Assembly: GCA_964623055.1 (NCBI GenBank) | Contig: CAZURK010000034.1 | Coordinates: forward strand, 8,605-72,604 | From: JADHUC01 sp964623055 | GTDB lineage: Bacteria > Planctomycetota > Planctomycetia > Pirellulales > Pirellulaceae | Reading direction: 5' to 3' | DNA length: 64,000 bases | The notes under the pieces: generated by a model | Database searches by the model: none | What the model saw: only the letters and a program-made list of their open reading frames with translations | What the model was told of the DNA's origin: nothing | Program-made: the position numbers and the translations under genes | Shown: piece after piece, positions 43,773 to 52,371 of the stretch | How the letters are laid out: the number at the start of each line of letters is the position of its first letter | Position numbering within the stretch: the stretch's first letter is position 1

Positions 43773-44984
43773 ATGAGTAGATGCCCATTGAGCATGGTCA
43801 GAACGGTAAGCACTGCCCTGCTGGGAGGCATACTGATGACCTCAGTATGCCGTGCCGATTGGCAACCGACGAAGGTCCTGCGGATGGACGGCGAGTCGGT
43901 CGCTGCGGAGTTGCCCGCCCAATGGCAGATCGTTACGGAGACGTGGAATCGTGTAGTGGCCGTTCCCTACATTGCTTACCTGCCGGAGAAAGACCGCATT
44001 TCGATGCTGGTCAGCTGCGACTATCCTCACCAGCCCATGGTCCTGTTCAGCGACGATCATGGTGCGACGTGGAGCAAGCCGCGGCTGGTCTCATCTGACC
44101 CGACGGTGAACGCCTCAGCCGGTCTTGGGACGGCGCTGACGTACTTGGGCGGAGGGCGGCTGATGTTAGTCGCTAGCGGGCGGTGGTTCAGCGAGGATTA
44201 TGGCGACTCTTGGCAGGGCCCATTGCCCATCCCGCCTGCGTCCAATGGGCGGTCGTGGTATGCGTGGGACCCAATCCTCGTCGATCGGGATCCCACGACC
44301 GGCGCGGTGAAGCGGCTCATCGAGACCGGTTACAACTGGGAAGGCGGCGGGCACGGGTCGCCCACGGGCTACCAACAGGCCTTCATCAGGTTCAGCACCG
44401 ATAACGGACGCACTTGGAGCGAGAACACGCGCGTGCCCCAGTGGCATGGCGTCTCGGAGGTTGCCCTGTTGCGGGCGAAGAACGGCGACATCGTGGCGGC
44501 GTGTCGCACCGACATGGCGCGGCAGTACCTGGGCAACATTGACCACTACGAAGGTCTAGGCATCTGTCGCTCGAAGGACGATGGCAACACTTGGTCACAG
44601 GTCGATCGCCTCTACGACTACGGTCGCCACCACCCGTGCCTCGTGCTGCTGCCCAACGACAACATCCTGATGAGCTACGTCGTCCGTCTGGGCTATCCGC
44701 GAGATGCGGAGGGTTTCCCGCAGTTTGGGATCGAGGCCGTGCTCAGTCGTGACCATGGGGCGAGCTGGGATCTGCCGCATCGTTTCGTCCTGGCGAAGTG
44801 GTCCGGCAATCGCACCGGTGCAAACGAGTGGTGGCCCAGCAGCCAAGCCACCTCCACGGTCCTGCTCCCAGACGGCTACCTCCTGACGGCGTTCGGCACG
44901 GGATACCGCAGTCAGCCCAACGCACAGGGACAGCCAGCTCCGCGCGACGTGGGCCTAGTCCGCTGGCGTCCGGATTCCGATTGA
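43773..44984 (+). CDS. Exported sialidase-fold (BNR-repeat) protein
   Basis: A 403-residue protein with GGAGGAA before ATG and signal MVRTVSTALLGGILMTSVCRA. Five Asp-box motifs mark a six-bladed sialidase propeller: SDDHGATW, SEDYGDSW, STDNGRTW, SKDDGNTW and SRDHGASW. A complete catalytic set of a true sialidase (Arg triad, Tyr/Glu pair) cannot be confirmed by eye, and planctomycetes carry many such proteins with other or unknown substrates. It is the last gene of the forward run starting at 37886, and is convergent with the GH95 gene. Confidence 0.85.
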   Translation: MSRCPLSMVRTVSTALLGGILMTSVCRADWQPTKVLRMDGESVAAELPAQWQIVTETWNRVVAVPYIAYLPEKDRISMLVSCDYPHQPMVLFSDDHGATWSKPRLVSSDPTVNASAGLGTALTYLGGGRLMLVASGRWFSEDYGDSWQGPLPIPPASNGRSWYAWDPILVDRDPTTGAVKRLIETGYNWEGGGHGSPTGYQQAFIRFSTDNGRTWSENTRVPQWHGVSEVALLRAKNGDIVAACRTDMARQYLGNIDHYEGLGICRSKDDGNTWSQVDRLYDYGRHHPCLVLLPNDNILMSYVVRLGYPRDAEGFPQFGIEAVLSRDHGASWDLPHRFVLAKWSGNRTGANEWWPSSQATSTVLLPDGYLLTAFGTGYRSQPNAQGQPAPRDVGLVRWRPDSD

Positions 44985-45035
44985 GGAATCGGCTCGTCCG
45001 CGCCGAGCAGGGAATGATCCGGGTTTCAGCGCCGA

Positions 45036-47564
45036 TCAATCACGTCCGGGCAGCCCGGGTGACTGGTTCGGCTGATCCTCGATCCGCGCCGGCCGATACG
45101 TGGAAAGAGGTTTGTCGGCCGGTTCCAACAGGTAGGCTCCCCCGGCGCGCGTTGTGAACCGGATCGTTTCCGCTTCGCTCTGATGGAGCACCTTCTCGCC
45201 TTCGCGAACGACGCAGACGCTCCGCCAGGGATTCGCCAGGATACAGTCATTTCCGAGCAGGCTCTGAATTCGGACAAACCGGAGCTTCCGTCGCTCGAAC
45301 TCGGCGGCAACCAGGAATCCACCCTCGGCACGAAGTTGAAAGATCCCGGACCAACTCTCGCCCACGGCCGGCGCCACGCGAATCACGTTCCGGTGACTTT
45401 GGAGGAGGATCTCGTTCAGCGCGAAGGCACTGTTTCCGCCGGCGTCGGTAAACGGGACGACCGAAAGCCCGTCGGGGAAGGCTCGATTGTCGTTGCTGTC
45501 CCAACCGCCGTAACGGAAGCGATTGAACTTCTTGGCGTGCCGAAACAGAAGTTCACAGGCTTCTTCTCCGAGGCCGAGCCGGGCCGCCCAAATCGCATCC
45601 ATCGACCAGCCATGCCAAAGAACGCAGATTCGGTGCTTGAAGGTCTCGCGGGCCAACTCGTAATCGGGTGAGCCAATTCCACTCAGGCTGAAGGGATACA
45701 CTCGATAGAGGGCAGGATTCTCGGCGTTGATCCGTTTGGTGAACTTGCCCAGCGCGGCAGCCGGCGCGTACACTTTGACGTCGGGGTCAATCTTGCTGTC
45801 CTCCGACCACAGCCCGAGCGGCGGGTCCGGCAGCGCGGCCAGGATGGCTGCGCATTTGCCGCGGAGTTCGGCGTCGCGCCCGTACTCGGCCGCCAGGCGG
45901 ATGAACTCCGGAAAAACCGCCCGGATTCCGTCGAGCGTATCGGCCGGATCGCGCACCATCCACCAGGTTTCCAACGCATTGGCCGGATCGAGGTGATAAC
46001 GACCGTCCTCGCCCTCGCGCAATAGGCCGGAAAGGAATTCGCACACACCACGAAGGACAGGATACGCCTCTTCGCGCAGAAACGTCTCGTCGCCGCTGTA
46101 CCGGTAGTAGGTGAGGTAATGCTGCGAGATTTCCAGTCCGGCAGTGAAGAGGAATCCGATATACGGGTTGAACTTCTCGAATCGCCCGTAGGGCCCTGCC
46201 TCAGGATCCCAACGCTCGAAATGGCCCTGAGTCACACGCCCATCGTCCTTCAAGAGCCAGTCTTCAGCGTGCCCCCACGGGGATACCGTCTCAGGGATCC
46301 ACAGCCCGCGGATTCCCCACATCTTCTGCGTTTGCGCGGTCAAAAACGGAACCATCGCCGAGTAGTACCGAAATAGGCCACCGGCCATGTCCAGCCGGTT
46401 GGCCGCGTAGAGCGGCATGTAAGTGAATCGAATCTCCTGGACCCATTCACACAGCCCCCAGTTCCGCTCGTCGCCTCTCATCAAGCCTGCGCCCCCGTCC
46501 CACTTGGCGGGATAAGGGCCGCGATTGACGCAGCCGAGCGTATAGAGGTGCACGTGGTAGGCGGCGCACAGCCAATCGGCCCGCCGGTCCGGACTCGTGA
46601 CCCGGAGAAACGACTTACCCCAATAGTCGCGCCACCACGCCGAGTGTTCGGCTTTGAGTGTTCCGAGTGGAACTGTCGTGGCTTCGCGGAGTTCACTTTT
46701 GGCTGCGGCCAGCGGGTCGCCGGAGGCAGTCACCGCGGCCGCGATGATCATATGATAGCGTGACGGCCACCGGTCCCGGGCAACAATCTGTGCCACCGAG
46801 CCTTCGGCAGAACAACTCGGCTCTTCAAGCGAAGGCACCGCCAGAATCACGGCGGTTCCCCGCCCGAGCAATGGGTCACTGGTGGCGTCGAAATAGTCCT
46901 CCATTCCGGTAGTCACCAGATGCGGGCTCGCAGGACGTGTTTGGACCTCCCTGGCGTGAACGGTCAGCTCATCCGCGCCCACCGTCATCGTCGGGCGCCA
47001 CTCGGAGAGCTCGATGCTTGCCGGGTCGAGGATATGGTGCGGGTCGACAACCTCGACAACCAGAATCTTTCGGCTCGGATGTCCCCAAATCTCCAGACGT
47101 GCACCGTCACTTTCGCTTCCCAGCTCGATCAAGACCCTACCATGATAAAGGTCCAAGCGCTGTCGGAAGAACTTCGTCGCCACCTTTTTCGCACGCTCGC
47201 CAAAGTCAAGGCGTACGTGCCCTGGGCTAACGTTGTTGAAGAATCGAGTGCCAGCCGGGGCATCTGGCGGAGCTTGAAATCCCCAGGCGTCCGACTTGCT
47301 CAAATGCAGGTGAAGGTCCCCGTCGAACCGGACCATTGCCGAGAGATCGCCGCCGCCGGTAGGCATCGCTTCCCACGGTTCAACGGAGAGAGTCGTATAA
47401 ACAACGTCGTTCCTCGACACCATGGCCTCGGAATCGAAAAGCCACCGGTCAGCATGCTCGTCGTACGCTGTCGACGACTCTTGCTGGGCGAGAACCGAAA
47501 GAACCGGCGAAGGCGCGATCGAGGTCACTGCAAGAGCGCACCAAAGGACTGAGCGAAAGTGCAT
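45036..47564 (-). CDS. GH95-like alpha-L-fucosidase-family protein
   Basis: An 842-residue exported protein; start at 47564 chosen for the signal peptide (MHFRSVLWCALAVTSIAPSP). The N-terminal beta domain carries PTGGGDLSAMVRFDGDLHLH, matching the LPIGNGxLGAMV signature of GH95. The central alpha/alpha barrel has WKYN-like and CEWVQEIRFTY elements, and near the C-terminus PFTDAGGNSAFALNEILLQS matches the family's QIDGNFGGTAGIxEMLLQSH, with D707 at the position of the GH95 catalytic Asp. Family members hydrolyse alpha-L-fucosides or alpha-L-galactosides by inversion. The motif is somewhat diverged (AGGNS for GNFGG), so the substrate is uncertain. Confidence 0.85.
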   Translation of the reverse strand: MHFRSVLWCALAVTSIAPSPVLSVLAQQESSTAYDEHADRWLFDSEAMVSRNDVVYTTLSVEPWEAMPTGGGDLSAMVRFDGDLHLHLSKSDAWGFQAPPDAPAGTRFFNNVSPGHVRLDFGERAKKVATKFFRQRLDLYHGRVLIELGSESDGARLEIWGHPSRKILVVEVVDPHHILDPASIELSEWRPTMTVGADELTVHAREVQTRPASPHLVTTGMEDYFDATSDPLLGRGTAVILAVPSLEEPSCSAEGSVAQIVARDRWPSRYHMIIAAAVTASGDPLAAAKSELREATTVPLGTLKAEHSAWWRDYWGKSFLRVTSPDRRADWLCAAYHVHLYTLGCVNRGPYPAKWDGGAGLMRGDERNWGLCEWVQEIRFTYMPLYAANRLDMAGGLFRYYSAMVPFLTAQTQKMWGIRGLWIPETVSPWGHAEDWLLKDDGRVTQGHFERWDPEAGPYGRFEKFNPYIGFLFTAGLEISQHYLTYYRYSGDETFLREEAYPVLRGVCEFLSGLLREGEDGRYHLDPANALETWWMVRDPADTLDGIRAVFPEFIRLAAEYGRDAELRGKCAAILAALPDPPLGLWSEDSKIDPDVKVYAPAAALGKFTKRINAENPALYRVYPFSLSGIGSPDYELARETFKHRICVLWHGWSMDAIWAARLGLGEEACELLFRHAKKFNRFRYGGWDSNDNRAFPDGLSVVPFTDAGGNSAFALNEILLQSHRNVIRVAPAVGESWSGIFQLRAEGGFLVAAEFERRKLRFVRIQSLLGNDCILANPWRSVCVVREGEKVLHQSEAETIRFTTRAGGAYLLEPADKPLSTYRPARIEDQPNQSPGLPGRD

Positions 47565-47898
47565 GACATCACGTCCCAGTAGAATGCAAGTGGACATCTC
47601 CCATCACGGCCAAGTGTAGCCGCCTTCTGCCCCTTACGGCACCACGAAGTGTAGCATCTCACACTTCACAGAGTCTACAAGCCGCGAGGCGAGCAAACAC
47701 CACAGCATTGCACCAACGGTACGGGAGACAAAACCTATCTCAATATTCGCTGTCTTCCGGCTTGTCACGATCTCGTTGGTCTAGGATGCTGATTGCTCAG
47801 CCGATTCTATTCGACCATCACCGGTAGACCTCGCTTCATGTATGCCCTGTTCACGCTTCGTGGCTCGCGGAGCATGGTCTTACAAGAAAGGAACGCTC
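47565..47898. other. Divergent intergenic region with hairpin
   Basis: This 334-nt spacer lies between the divergent GH95 and decarboxylase-like genes. It contains a perfect 7-bp hairpin GAAGTGT-AGCATCTC-ACACTTC at 47646-47667, similar in style to the GGAAGTC...GACTTCC hairpins at 20.6 and 21.1 kb but not the same sequence. AAAGGAAC at about 47889 is the ribosome binding site of the rightward gene. Confidence 0.45.
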
Positions 47899-48735
47899 AT
47901 GCCTTACCGATTCCTTCCGAACCGCATGTACCGGATGCCGACCCACTTTGGACCTCGCACCGGACCCAGGCAAGGTCCGGATGGTGAGAAATTCAAGTGC
48001 AAAGACACTCCCAAGACAACAAGCATCGCTGTCAACTTCCTGACCAATCCTGAGCAGCTCGAGGCGTTGCTTCCGGGACGATTCGCACTCGCCGGTGAAC
48101 CAGTGGTAACGGTTGCGGCCAGTTACATGACCGAGATCGAATGGCTGGCCGGTCGCGGCTACAACGTCCTTGGCGTCTCCTTTCCCGCCACATTCAAAGG
48201 CGAGCGAGACCACGTGACTGGCAACTTCCTGACCGTCCTGTGGGAGAATCTGACCGATCCGATCATCACCGGCCGAGAGGAACTCGGCTTTTCGAAGATT
48301 TCCTGCGAGCTGCCTGAACCGACCGTTCTTCGCGGTGTGAGGCACGTCATTGCCAGTTGGCTGGGGTTCGAGTTTCTCGATATGAAAGTGAACAACCTGC
48401 GCCAACAATCTGCCGAGGAAATTGCCAGTTTGGCGGAGACCGAGACCAGCGATGGGATGCTTCACTACAAGTACATTCCGAAAACTGGCGAGTGGGGGAC
48501 GGCTGAGGTGGCCTATGCCTGTCTGACACCCGCCGCCACGCCCAACACTGTGGTCAAAGAGCGCTGGGTTGGCGAGGGGACCGTTCAGTTCCATCAGGCG
48601 CGTTGGGAAGATATGCCCACTCAGTACAACATTGTGAACACCTTCCATGACTTGGAGATAAGAGAGTATCGCGGCGCCATGGTGAGCAAAACGGTGGGAG
48701 GCAAAGACCTCAGCGATCAGCGGATTCTGCGATAG
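47899..48735 (+). CDS. Acetoacetate-decarboxylase-like protein
   Basis: A 278-residue cytoplasmic protein; start at 47899 has AAAGGAAC seven bases upstream, while the longer frame lacks a site. It matches the ADC family along its length: SIAVNFLTNPEQLEALLPGR, VASYMTEIEWLAGRGYNVLG, and the lysine-bearing segment TGREELGFSKISCELPEP, where K133 corresponds to the Schiff-base lysine of acetoacetate decarboxylase. ADC-like proteins also include aldolases and dehydratases, so decarboxylase activity is not certain. It is the only clearly intracellular metabolic enzyme among the surrounding exported proteins. Confidence 0.85.
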   Translation: MPYRFLPNRMYRMPTHFGPRTGPRQGPDGEKFKCKDTPKTTSIAVNFLTNPEQLEALLPGRFALAGEPVVTVAASYMTEIEWLAGRGYNVLGVSFPATFKGERDHVTGNFLTVLWENLTDPIITGREELGFSKISCELPEPTVLRGVRHVIASWLGFEFLDMKVNNLRQQSAEEIASLAETETSDGMLHYKYIPKTGEWGTAEVAYACLTPAATPNTVVKERWVGEGTVQFHQARWEDMPTQYNIVNTFHDLEIREYRGAMVSKTVGGKDLSDQRILR

Positions 48736-48792
48736 GTCGCACCGTCGAAGCCCAGCGTCCTGGTGGAGGAATGAACGCCGTTTCCAAAGACG

Positions 48793-49098
48793 TCATGGGC
48801 TCCTCCACTTGCCGACCGGGAGCGCCATGTGCCACCGACGGCCTTTGCGCGTGGCGGAGGGCACGACAACGCCCTCGGGGGCGGTGACCACGAGCGTGGC
48901 TGGAGCGGTCAGGTTCGATTCGACGACGAGCGTTTTGCCCGTCTGTGTAACCGCCACGGGCGCTGCGCCCTCGACGATTAGATCACCGGCGCGCAGCCGC
49001 GAGCCGACCGAGAGCAGCACGCTCGTCGCACCGGGCTCGCGACGGACCGTCGCCACACGGCCTACCAGTTCGAGCAAGTATAAGAGGAGCCGAACAGG
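48793..49098 (-). pseudogene. C-terminal remnant of a polysaccharide-active protein
   Basis: About 101 codons of protein-like beta-rich sequence (LLLYLLELVGRVATVRREPG, KTLVVESNLTAPATLVVTAP) with no start codon or ribosome binding site of its own. It follows the beta-helix gene in the same frame, separated only by that gene's TGA (49099-49101). The paralogous beta-helix gene has no such extension, so this is probably the tail of another gene joined by deletion rather than a read-through product. From 48736 to 48792 nothing is seen. Confidence 0.5.
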
Positions 49099-50676
49099 TC
49101 ACTGCGCCGGATCCTTCAGCTCTCCCGCAGCGAAGTCCATTGGTTGGCCCGAGACGGTCCGCGGGTCAATGCGATAGATGATCTCGTTGCTGAGGATGTA
49201 GGCGTGGCCGTCCCATTCCCACATGCCCAGTGCCTCGGACCAGTCGTCGGGGCCGGCTTGCCAACGCAGGGTCGGCGGCGATATGCGATACAGCACGCCG
49301 GTCTTGAGCGCGTACACGTAACCGGAAACCGCCGCCATGAAACGCGTGTCGCTCCAGTCGCCGACGGCGTGTTTGGTCTGCCACGTATCGGAGTCCAGTT
49401 CGTGCAGACCTGACGCGTTTGCGATATAAAGGCGGCCCTTTCCTTTGCCGCGTGCATTCTCCAGTGCGCACATTCCGGCAGTATCCGGCCAGGATGTAGG
49501 ACAGGTCGTGTGCGCCCAGGTATACGCCGTGATCTTGTCGAGTGTTCCGTCCCGCATGACGTAAATGGGACCATCCAGTTCGGCCACGAAGTCGGGAGCT
49601 TCCCACGCCGGGCGCGGCGCGGCGAGCCGGCTGGGCGTGGGCCGTCCATTGGGATAATCGAAGCTGCTGACATCAACGCACCACTCGCGATGGACCGGCG
49701 CAGGGTGGGCGATAACAGTATTGCCCAGCCCCGTGTGAACCTCGCCCGTGGCAAGCCAGATTCCTACATACCGGCTGCCGATCACCCGGTTGTTGAGAAG
49801 AACGATGTTCTTGGTCGGCCATCCATGCACCTCGTCGCGCTCCACACTCAGCGCAATGGCGTTCGGATTCACGATTACGTTACGGGCGATGCGCACGTCG
49901 CTGGCCCGCGAGCAGCACACCGCGGCGCAGTACCAACGAGGCTGTGTCCCGGCACGGTTGTGATTGACGATGAGGTTTCGATCAACGTTGATATTCGCTC
50001 CCTGCGCCGCCCGCGCGACATAGATGCTGTGACGGGAGGCCCCCTCGATAACATTACCAGATATAACCACATCGCGCGCGTTTTCGCAGTGAATGCCGTA
50101 GCCCCATCCAGCCTCAGTTCCATGAAAGCCTGTCAAAATGTTGTCGGCAATCCGGACGTCGGTATAGATGCCGTCGTTGCCCGTCGAGACACTGATCCCG
50201 ACGGCGACGTTTTCGATCCGGCACCCCGTGAACGCGACGCGCCTGATGTTGCTGCTACCCGAGAAATTCCCGATGGCGTGGAGGTTCTCGCGCAGGGGCG
50301 GCGTTCCCTCCAGACGCAGGTCCGCGATTGTCAGGTCTGATACGTTGCTGCCGATGTAGAATCCGAACTTCACATCCGAGGCGAACTTGATCGTGGTCTT
50401 ACCCGGACGACGAGCCCGGATCGTCAGGCCGGCCTTGTCCTCGAGCAGAATGCCCCGGCGATGAGGCTCGTGTGCCCCCACCGTGAATACGCCGCCGTCG
50501 AGGATGATTTCCTGTTTGTCGGCCGCCTTTTCAATCACGTCGACCAGATCATCATTCGGCCGGACCGCCACGACGCGCTCATCGGCACGAACCGTGGCTA
50601 ATGGTAGGGTCACAGTCAGCAACGCAACACACGCGTCATAGACTCTCCGCGATTGCGTCCTTGCATGCGTTCTCAT
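49099..50676 (-). CDS. Exported right-handed beta-helix protein (paralogue A)
   Basis: A 525-residue protein starting at 50676 (AAAGGA upstream; Sec signal ACVALLTVTLPLATVRADE). Residues about 35-310 are a parallel beta-helix with Asn ladders (FSGSSNIRRVAFTGCRIENV, VVISGNVIEGASRHSIYVAR), the fold of pectate-lyase-like and PL6-like proteins. Residues about 330-520 form a short-repeat, propeller-like domain (PIYVMRDGTLDKITAYTWAH, GYVYALKTGVLYRISPPTLR). It aligns along its whole length with the next gene upstream (50742-52268), so the two arose by tandem duplication. No catalytic residues can be named. Confidence 0.82.
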   Translation of the reverse strand: MRTHARTQSRRVYDACVALLTVTLPLATVRADERVVAVRPNDDLVDVIEKAADKQEIILDGGVFTVGAHEPHRRGILLEDKAGLTIRARRPGKTTIKFASDVKFGFYIGSNVSDLTIADLRLEGTPPLRENLHAIGNFSGSSNIRRVAFTGCRIENVAVGISVSTGNDGIYTDVRIADNILTGFHGTEAGWGYGIHCENARDVVISGNVIEGASRHSIYVARAAQGANINVDRNLIVNHNRAGTQPRWYCAAVCCSRASDVRIARNVIVNPNAIALSVERDEVHGWPTKNIVLLNNRVIGSRYVGIWLATGEVHTGLGNTVIAHPAPVHREWCVDVSSFDYPNGRPTPSRLAAPRPAWEAPDFVAELDGPIYVMRDGTLDKITAYTWAHTTCPTSWPDTAGMCALENARGKGKGRLYIANASGLHELDSDTWQTKHAVGDWSDTRFMAAVSGYVYALKTGVLYRISPPTLRWQAGPDDWSEALGMWEWDGHAYILSNEIIYRIDPRTVSGQPMDFAAGELKDPAQ

Positions 50677-50741
50677 CCGTCGGTCCTTTCCGTCTTCGTG
50701 CCACGAAAGTTTCACGTTGCCCGCGGCATGCCGCATTGGGA

Positions 50742-52268
50742 TCAGTTGCTGATCGCAACGCGTTCAAACGTGGCCGGGTCCACACGGTAGTGCGCCTGGC
50801 CGTCAAAGACATACAGGTTCCCACCCCAGGCACACATCCACAAGACCCGGCCCCAGCTCTGCTTATCCTGCCGCGCATCAAGCGTCTCCGGATCGATGCT
50901 GACCAGCAAGCCGTTTTTCAGAACGCACAACCTGCCAGCCGCGACGGACACGAACTGTGTGCCTGACAAGTCCAGGGGCCTGGCGATGGACCGCCCGGAC
51001 TCAGGATCAAGCCGGTGCAGTTGCTCGTCCGTTAAGATGTAGACGTATCCGGGGTGCTTGCCGCTGACGTCCTCGATCCCGGCGATGCCCCTCACGCCCT
51101 CCCACCTCGTTGGATAGGTCCTGTGGCTCCAGTCCTCGGTGACAATCCTGTCGAGAGCCCCGTTCTCCATAACAAACACGACCTTGCCTAGAACCGCGAC
51201 GTAGTCAGGGTCATCCCACCTCTCTTTGGGAGCCTCGAACTTGCTGCTCGTGGGCTTGCCGCTGGGCCAGTCGAAGGCGTTGAACTTGTGACACCACTCG
51301 GGCCGGCGAGGCTTCGGATGGAGGATGACCGTGTTTCCAAGGCCGACATGGGTCTGCCCCGTGGTCGGCCATATTCCAACATAATGCTCACCGACGAACT
51401 GGTTGTTGATCAGGACAACGTCAAGCCCACTGGCCATGATCGCGATGCCGATCGCGTGTGGGTTTATGAAGAGGTTGTTCGCCACTCTCGTCTTTCCGGT
51501 GGATGCGGCGCAGTTGAAGGCGGCGCAATACCAGCGCGGGTTCTCGTCCTCGAGGTCATGGTTGAGTACGAGGTTGTCCTCGACCGTCACTGTCGTACCG
51601 GCCGGCGACCCTCTCACGTATAGACTGTGGCGCGTCGCGTGTTCGATGAGATTGTGCGCAATCACGAGATCTCCCACGTTGCGGGTGTGGATGCCGTACC
51701 CCCATCCTGCGCTGACGCCCTCGGTATTCGCGACGATACAGTCGGTGATATTCACACCCCGAACGGAACCCTTGTCAGTCATAATCGCGAACCCTACAGC
51801 GATGCGGTCGATCCGCAGGTCCCTGCATGTCACGTTTTTCACGTTCGTCGCGGAGGAGTGTGTGCCGATAGCGGCTGTGTTGGTCGCCAGCGGCGGCGAT
51901 CCCTCGATATGCATCTTTTCGATCGTTAGGCCGTCTACGTTGCTGCCGATCAAGAATCCCGTGTCGACGTGCGGCCCGAGTTTCACCTTCGTCTTGTCTC
52001 TGCCTGCCCCGGCAATCGCGATGCGTTTTTTGTTTTGGATGCGGACCCCGTGCGCGTACGGGCTGTGCGCCGCGAGGAGAAACGTCCCCTCCGTCAACTG
52101 GATTGCCGTGCCGTCGGAGGCGGAATCGAGAATGGCATGTAGATCGTCGGACGGCGTGACGGTGACGGTTGGACGCCCCTCGGCGACCGCCGGCGCACCA
52201 AGCAGCGCCAGTCCAAGCGTGCCCGCGCCCTTCAACCACTCACGTCGGGAGAATTGGCAAGAGTTCAT
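50742..52268 (-). CDS. Tat-exported right-handed beta-helix protein (paralogue B)
   Basis: A 508-residue paralogue of the adjacent gene, with the same beta-helix plus propeller-like layout: YVGIWPTTGQTHVGLGNTVI here against YVGIWLATGEVHTGLGNTVI in the neighbour, and VFVMENGALDRIVTEDWSHR against IYVMRDGTLDKITAYTWAH. The start at 52268 places a twin-arginine signal (FSRREWLKGAGTLGLALLGA) at the N-terminus; no strong ribosome binding site is visible and ATGs at 52313 or 52334 are alternatives. The neighbour uses a Sec signal, so the two copies go through different export systems. It is 65 nt upstream of paralogue A and likely co-transcribed. Confidence 0.82.
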   Translation of the reverse strand: MNSCQFSRREWLKGAGTLGLALLGAPAVAEGRPTVTVTPSDDLHAILDSASDGTAIQLTEGTFLLAAHSPYAHGVRIQNKKRIAIAGAGRDKTKVKLGPHVDTGFLIGSNVDGLTIEKMHIEGSPPLATNTAAIGTHSSATNVKNVTCRDLRIDRIAVGFAIMTDKGSVRGVNITDCIVANTEGVSAGWGYGIHTRNVGDLVIAHNLIEHATRHSLYVRGSPAGTTVTVEDNLVLNHDLEDENPRWYCAAFNCAASTGKTRVANNLFINPHAIGIAIMASGLDVVLINNQFVGEHYVGIWPTTGQTHVGLGNTVILHPKPRRPEWCHKFNAFDWPSGKPTSSKFEAPKERWDDPDYVAVLGKVVFVMENGALDRIVTEDWSHRTYPTRWEGVRGIAGIEDVSGKHPGYVYILTDEQLHRLDPESGRSIARPLDLSGTQFVSVAAGRLCVLKNGLLVSIDPETLDARQDKQSWGRVLWMCAWGGNLYVFDGQAHYRVDPATFERVAISN

Positions 52269-52371
52269 GACCGACTGCGCATGCCGGAATGAGAATACGT
52301 CCGCGTCGTGCATGAACAATCGTAAGCGAATCACCTAGTCTTTCAAGCCACTGACGTTATGACCCGCAAGG

